The notes under the pieces were generated by a model. That model was not told the DNA's origin and did no database searches. It saw only the letters and a list, made by a program, of their open reading frames with translations. A program made the position numbers and the translations under genes. DNA of 64,000 nt from Laspinema palackyanum D2c (lineage in GTDB: Bacteria; Cyanobacteriota; Cyanobacteriia; Cyanobacteriales; Laspinemataceae): positions 18,995 through 82,994 of the forward strand of contig NZ_JAMXFD010000030.1 of assembly GCF_025370875.1 (NCBI RefSeq). Reading direction: 5' to 3'. Shown here piece after piece: positions 59,656-64,000 of this stretch (positions within the stretch are counted from its first letter, which is position 1; each line of letters begins with the position of its first letter).

Positions 59656-60945
59656 TTAGGTGATATTGTGCAGTTTATGAGACGTGGCATCAAGGGGATT
59701 TTCGACCAATTCGCTCAAAATTATATTAGAAGTAGCAAATGCTTCTAAATATTTCTGCCGAAGCAGACTGGCTTTTTCAGACGTGAGGACTACCTCGTGG
59801 TGCGCTAGTCCCAGCAAGTTGGGATAACCAAAGCGTGCTACTTCTTGCTCGCACAACCAAAGAAGTTCCCTGAGAGTCGGCTCGACTAGGTTTTCAATGT
59901 CGTTATTGTCAATCAGTAAGTCTGTTACATATAGATGAGGAATATTTTTTTTCTCCGTCAAATGAACTTCTCCATTCAATATATTCCTCTGCCAATCTAG
60001 TAAAGTTTTTGGTTCCCTGACAAGCGCTTTGTAGTGATGCAGATCGTAAACGTTGAATTCGAGTACAACAAAAGTCATATAATTTGTTGGATCGGGACAA
60101 AAAGCAGTCCACAAAGCCCCAATCCCTGCTAAATCTCTGTGATCTTTACCTCCCAGCATGAGGGTTTTACGATTAGTATAGACATCATTAGCGTAACTCT
60201 CGTTAATGGTTTCTGGTGGGACAATGAAGTAAAAGGCTCTATCCGTCTTTTTGGCTATTTCTCGGACCAGCGGGCATAACATACTATAGACCGCACCTGA
60301 TTTGACAACTGCCACGCAGCGGACATCATTTCGGACAGCAGTTCGTCCCAACTCATCAACCCAGGAAGCTGCTTGCTCCATTTGGCAGTTAAACCGTCCA
60401 TCCTTAAGTACCAAACTACCTGGAGCTAGTTGGTGAGTAACCGCTGCTCTTAATGAGAGCCACTCCCCTGTTGCCCTTTCCACGGCTGCGATGGGTCGTA
60501 CCCCTTTCTTATTGTTGAATTTTGGGTTTAGTAAGGGAGGTTCAGTCGGTCTAGCAGATGATAGGGTTTGCCTAATTGCATAAAAATCATTTCGGAAGCA
60601 ACGATTTTCTTCTGGATTGAGTAAATCCATTGTTAGATGGTAATAAAATAAATCCTCTCTTACCAAGAAATTACTGGCAGGCCCATCACGATAAATTCCC
60701 GCATCCGGATCCCTTGGATCCAATTCTACATAGAGAACCCCCCAAGCCGCAATTCCCTGTTCGGGGCTATAAGGAACATAAAATATCTGCTGATCTGTGC
60801 CATCAAGTGCAGCAATATACGAAGTAGTTGGGTCGATGGAAGGCTCTAGAGTGTAGTATTCAGGCATGACAGAAGGGAGTGGCCTTGCCATGCCAGCCTC
60901 AACATTTTCGCGGATTGCGTTGAAATGGCGATCGTAAATGTCCAT
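59656..60945 (-). CDS. NurA-like nuclease
   Basis: 429 aa. NurA-type motifs: YIAALDGTDQQ near residue 47 (first acidic), GSLVLKDGRF near 180 (second acidic), CVAVVKSGAVYS, and the C-terminal GYPNLLGLAHHEVVLTSEKA near 380. NurA is a Mn-dependent 5'-3' exonuclease/endonuclease with an RNase-H-like fold that partners HerA. Its ATG overlaps the stop of the STAS-like gene by one base (TAATG), so translation is coupled. The family call is by motif only and the sequence is divergent. Confidence 0.75.
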   Translation of the reverse strand: MDIYDRHFNAIRENVEAGMARPLPSVMPEYYTLEPSIDPTTSYIAALDGTDQQIFYVPYSPEQGIAAWGVLYVELDPRDPDAGIYRDGPASNFLVREDLFYYHLTMDLLNPEENRCFRNDFYAIRQTLSSARPTEPPLLNPKFNNKKGVRPIAAVERATGEWLSLRAAVTHQLAPGSLVLKDGRFNCQMEQAASWVDELGRTAVRNDVRCVAVVKSGAVYSMLCPLVREIAKKTDRAFYFIVPPETINESYANDVYTNRKTLMLGGKDHRDLAGIGALWTAFCPDPTNYMTFVVLEFNVYDLHHYKALVREPKTLLDWQRNILNGEVHLTEKKNIPHLYVTDLLIDNNDIENLVEPTLRELLWLCEQEVARFGYPNLLGLAHHEVVLTSEKASLLRQKYLEAFATSNIILSELVENPLDATSHKLHNIT

Positions 60946-61625
60946 TACGGTTTCCTCTTATAAGTTTCGAGTGGAGTTTTGCGTGTGATAGCGGGAGCCG
61001 TTTGGTAAATGTATGTCCAGCCTCGTTCTGCATCCTCGCGCTCTAATGCCGTGACTTTTTCTCGACCAACCAGACCAGAACTAAATAACTTTTGGAGGTA
61101 AACACTCAAATTACCTACAGCTTTTTTAGAAGTCGCCCCTTCTTGAATCGCTGCGATTTGACTAGCACTAGCAGGGCCTTTTTCTTCTAAAAAACTCAAT
61201 AACTCCTGAAACTTATTTGGAACTTGACCGATTAAGTGGGCTTCTCCTTTCTCGTCGATAGTCCATATTACTTTGGGGGGGGTAAAGCGGCGAGCTTCGC
61301 TTTCAAGGCTGTCTCTTGCCATTTCGCGTACATGGCTGAAAAGAACTGGGATTTTGTACTCTGCTGCTAAATCGGGTGCAGACTCCACCAAAATTTTAGC
61401 TGCTGAAGGGGTAAGTACATCTATCCCTTCCAAATTAATGATATAAAGGATATCATCTTGGGTAGGCTGCCAATATTCTTTGAGTAAACCGATCATTTCC
61501 GGGGTTCGGAAATGTTTACCACCTAATTCCATAAGCATGATAATATTTCGGCCCCGACCATGTATTACGCCATCAGGATGACGATTTTTAACTTCTCTCA
61601 ATAAATCTAACTGTTTAATAGACAT
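60945..61625 (-). CDS. STAS-like/winged-helix regulatory protein
   Basis: 226 aa from the ATG at 61625 (GGAG upstream). Residues about 35-125 have the STAS-like pattern of DUF4325 proteins (QDDILYIINLEGIDVLTPSA then LVESAPDLAAEYKIPVLFS); residues 140-215 look like a winged helix (FQELLSFLEEKGPASASQIA, then VYLQKLFSSGLVGREKV). STAS domains act as switches that bind GHKL ATPases in anti-sigma systems; this gene overlaps the start of the GHKL-like gene's end by 11 nt. May be a DNA-binding regulator or a structural switch for HerA-NurA; both are inference. Confidence 0.75.
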   Translation of the reverse strand: MSIKQLDLLREVKNRHPDGVIHGRGRNIIMLMELGGKHFRTPEMIGLLKEYWQPTQDDILYIINLEGIDVLTPSAAKILVESAPDLAAEYKIPVLFSHVREMARDSLESEARRFTPPKVIWTIDEKGEAHLIGQVPNKFQELLSFLEEKGPASASQIAAIQEGATSKKAVGNLSVYLQKLFSSGLVGREKVTALEREDAERGWTYIYQTAPAITRKTPLETYKRKP

Positions 61626-62823
61626 TCTTGCTACTCCGATTTCTCGTTTCTTTGCAAAACAATTGCAGGTTAAATAGGATGCTTCTAGGCAAGAAAGCAT
61701 CACTTCTGGGTTTGGGTCCAATAATTTCAAAACTTCTTGAGGAGTGAAATATTAAATGGTGAGTTTTCCAGTTGATAATGAGTAGTCCCTTATATCGAGG
61801 CAGCAAGTCTTCATAGATATAACGCATTCCACCTCCGTTACTACTGAGGAGGCTGTTTGCGAGACTATCTGCTGTATCTTCTGGGGGCCACCAGGGAAGG
61901 TGTTCGATGGGGTTTGACCATATAATTTCTATTTGTCCACTGGGCCAAATAGATAGTCCGAATATTCCCTTATTCCCGTGATCTACTAGGTTTTTAACCA
62001 CCTCACTAATCAGTATTAATAGTTTAAGGTAGGTGGAATTTCCAGTTCTATCTATGATATTAGCTAACCATAGTTCCATATTTTTTATTATATCATTGCG
62101 ATTCTTGTCGTTGACCATTAGCAAAGGTGAAATAATTCGGGATTGAAATTCCGTTAAATCTGATGTCCATACATTCCGGAAAGGCTTTTTTGTTAACCCT
62201 TCCATTCCCAAAACATCCCAAAGTTTACCTACAGGAGTATTCTGATTGGGGCGGATAAAATGAAATTCTTTTATAGGCTTTCTTCCAGTTTCATGGAACA
62301 TATTATCTGACCACTTGCCTAATGTTCCGTAGCAACGTAATAGATTAATGAATACGGCTAAATTAACTAGCCCCCCCCGACCCAGGAGATATTGTTCTTT
62401 ACGGGAAAAAAACTCACCGGAGTTGGGCTGACAAGCATACTCCTGAGCCAGTTCAAGATGTCTACAATCAAAAACAATTTCTGACGGGACTTGATTGCTT
62501 TTCCATCCCTGCTTGGCCTCCCGGATCCCCTGGCAAGGGTCAAATGTAGTAGGAACATAGACAGGAATCTGCGGAAGCAGACTTAGAACGGGGGAATTGC
62601 CTCTATCTACTCTAATATCTCTGTTTTGGGATCTTTCGGAGGTGGCTTTGTCAGTCTCAATACGATCAACTTTGTATTTATTGACGGCTTCTTTTGCTGT
62701 TGATCGCCTACTCTGGTATGGAGTCGCTTCTGCTGGCACACTAGGGGCTTCTGGGAAGAAGCCCGGTAAGTCTTCCAGTGATAGTTGTCCTGGGGCAGAT
62801 TTAATTTTCCGTTTCCTGCTCAT
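61615..62823 (-). CDS. GHKL/HATPase-like protein
   Basis: 402 aa; ATG at 62823 with AGAAGG upstream. The first 230 residues have no recognised fold. Residues about 260-375 resemble a GHKL ATPase: the N-box-like LISEVVKNLVDHGNKGI and the G-box-like SSNGGGMRYIYEDL, followed by strands (GLLIINWKTHHLIFHS). The classical DxGxG motif is not visible, so ATP binding may be lost or altered. Overlap with the next gene implies coupled expression with the STAS-like protein, as in RsbW/RsbV-type pairs. Confidence 0.7.
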   Translation of the reverse strand: MSRKRKIKSAPGQLSLEDLPGFFPEAPSVPAEATPYQSRRSTAKEAVNKYKVDRIETDKATSERSQNRDIRVDRGNSPVLSLLPQIPVYVPTTFDPCQGIREAKQGWKSNQVPSEIVFDCRHLELAQEYACQPNSGEFFSRKEQYLLGRGGLVNLAVFINLLRCYGTLGKWSDNMFHETGRKPIKEFHFIRPNQNTPVGKLWDVLGMEGLTKKPFRNVWTSDLTEFQSRIISPLLMVNDKNRNDIIKNMELWLANIIDRTGNSTYLKLLILISEVVKNLVDHGNKGIFGLSIWPSGQIEIIWSNPIEHLPWWPPEDTADSLANSLLSSNGGGMRYIYEDLLPRYKGLLIINWKTHHLIFHSSRSFEIIGPKPRSDAFLPRSILFNLQLFCKETRNRSSKNVY

Positions 62824-62884
62824 GGTTAACCTTCTCACGGTGAGTCTAGTAGAGATAGACCACAATAAATAAAAGCATTATAAT

Positions 62885-63091
62885 TTATTTCCAATCCTTT
62901 TTCCAAAAGGAGTTGCATAGTGCTTCCCCGTCAGGAGAGTAGGGATCTACACGGCATTCTAGTTCCCTGATCATTTCAGCCTGCCTGCGGACAACGGTTC
63001 TTAAGTAATCATTCTCAGTTTCCAGTTCTACTCGCCGACTTTCGTTCCCACTCAAGGGGCGGTGTGGGCTGAACTCTGTGTGTTTCGGCAT
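62885..63091 (-). CDS. small coiled-coil protein
   Basis: 68 aa; excellent ribosome site (CGGAGGT) before the ATG. Central coiled coil (ESRRVELETENDYLRTVVRR then AEMIRELECRV), then a Trp/Lys tail. First gene of the operon, 61 bp before the GHKL-like gene. Unknown; could be an adaptor or dimerisation subunit. Confidence 0.65.
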   Translation of the reverse strand: MPKHTEFSPHRPLSGNESRRVELETENDYLRTVVRRQAEMIRELECRVDPYSPDGEALCNSFWKKDWK

Positions 63092-63444
63092 CTGTAACCT
63101 CCGACTGTCTATTGCGTTATTGGGATTTTCACCAAAATAAAAGGCTTACTTAATAAATATATTTCTTTTTTCTTGATATGGCAACCCCTTAGTCTAGATT
63201 TTTAGAATCGGAGGTTTGAATACCCAAACCCCTGTGTTGCCTTGGGCGTTTCTAGAGTTTGATGCTGTGGTCCCTATCGATTTCAAGAGGAGAGTCGCAA
63301 CGATAACGACAGGGGGGCCTTCTCGACCATGAGATGGAAACACAACGGCTGTTTTCCCAGTGGAGATATGTTTGTAGACTTCCGTCATAACTGCCAGGAC
63401 ACAGTAGCTAAAATTCATGAGGACGCAAGGAGTGGTTGTTGAAA
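63092..63444. other. island edge, about 350 bp without a supported gene
   Basis: An open frame of 95 codons on the minus strand (63194-63481) overlaps the end of the nadC-like frame and has no recognisable content. Presumably also the operon promoter region. Confidence 0.4.
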
Positions 63445-63930
63445 TCAGCGATCGGTTTTCAAAGCGGGGACAACATTCCATCTGGGTAAGCGCTGAATGA
63501 TTGAGACTGCAAGCTTTTTATTGAAGTGGAGTATCTCTAGTTCCGTCAGTAGCAGATGTAAGGGATCTCGGCCCCCATTGTCTGATCTGCTGTTCCTTGT
63601 TGGTTCCTTCATTATATAGAAGACTCGATTAGCGACTGACAACCCTGGGCTTAACCCTGGCTCCTTTATAATGCATTCCACCCGGGCTGAGGGAGCTTCC
63701 TCTATATAGATAGCGCTGGTGGTGCGATCGCCTCGACCAATATCCTCTAATAACCATCCCTGGAAGAGAGGGTCCAACACAATCCAAGGGGGCAACGCAG
63801 CTTGAGAATTGACTGCGATCGCCCCCTTGGACTTTCCTGTCTCAGGAAATATCAAATTTTTTTCCAACTGAAACTCCTTCCCTGTATGGCTTCCAGACTT
63901 TTTCAAAAAAAAATCAAAAAAAATCCTCAA
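63445..63930 (-). pseudogene. truncated nadC-like gene (nicotinate-nucleotide pyrophosphorylase)
   Basis: 161-aa frame whose residues about 43-95 match the NadC N-terminus: LPPWIVLDPLFQGWLLEDIG, RGDRTTSAIY, IIKEPGLSPGLSVANRVF. After VANRVF the NadC sequence is lost and the remaining 65 residues are unrelated; the catalytic barrel (which should follow for about 220 residues) is absent. A truncated remnant, probably cut by island insertion or deletion; an intact nadC should be elsewhere if the genome needs it. Confidence 0.75.
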
Positions 63931-63936
63931 AAACGC

Positions 63937-63965
63937 TTGACAAACCCTAGTGGGTTAGTTAAAGT
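63937..63965 (+). promoter_or_regulatory. sigma70-like promoter near the window end
   Basis: TTGACA (63937-63942), a 17-nt spacer and TAAAGT (63960-63965) on the plus strand. The gene it serves lies beyond the window. Confidence 0.55.
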
Positions 63966-64000
63966 AGTAAAGCGCGGTGAGGAAAGGCAACGAACCGAGT

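Noticed and set aside
63194..63481. 95-codon minus-strand frame
   Set aside because: Overlaps the nadC-like frame; no family match by eye; probably chance in degraded DNA.

Overview
The window looks like the chromosome of a cyanobacterium, probably a filamentous non-heterocystous one (Oscillatoriales-like; the genus is inference). The evidence is photosynthesis genes (psbK, psbZ, a Psb35-like protein, chlG, bciB), the dense HIP1 palindrome GCGATCGC throughout, pentapeptide-repeat proteins, a CAAD/CURT1 protein, a cyanobacterial-type desaturase and a split-type A-adding tRNA nucleotidyltransferase. No rRNA, CRISPR array, prophage or intact insertion sequence was seen.

Layout. 0-16.6 kb: a PEP-CTERM surface protein, a pentapeptide protein, a GST, psbK beside tgt, cobS, a protein with ChW-like repeats, a CAAD protein, aroA, a zinc-ribbon Ser/Thr kinase whose catalytic Asp is Asn, beside a lipoprotein that resembles the kinase's periplasmic domain, and an M23 endopeptidase with a long leader. 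16.6-30.7 kb: a lipoprotein, ychF, a pentapeptide/FHA hybrid, the A-adding enzyme, psbZ-ribH, tRNA-Gly, proA, desC and a methionine gamma-lyase-like enzyme. 30.8-34.7 kb: a rimK cluster (deacylase, ATP-grasp ligase, retropepsin-like protease) with another pentapeptide gene. 35.3-55.6 kb: bciB, a 1694-residue hybrid kinase, a short PspA-like protein, rsmB, a GmrSD-like restriction protein, PBP1A, chlG, a Get3d-like ATPase, hisF, tRNA-Ala and gdhA.

55.8-63.9 kb is an accessory island with AT-richer, HIP1-poorer DNA. It holds a ribbon-helix-helix protein and a DruA-like DUF4338 protein on the plus strand. Convergent to these is a tightly coupled minus-strand operon: small coiled-coil protein, GHKL-ATPase-like protein, STAS-like/winged-helix protein, NurA-like nuclease and HerA-like ATPase. 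A truncated nadC-like frame lies at the far edge. The HerA-NurA pair wired to a STAS/GHKL-type switch is the best candidate in the window for an undescribed (probably genome-defence) system.

Several MITE-like inverted-repeat elements lie between genes. Two of them (10.3 and 53.7 kb) share terminal sequences but have different interiors.
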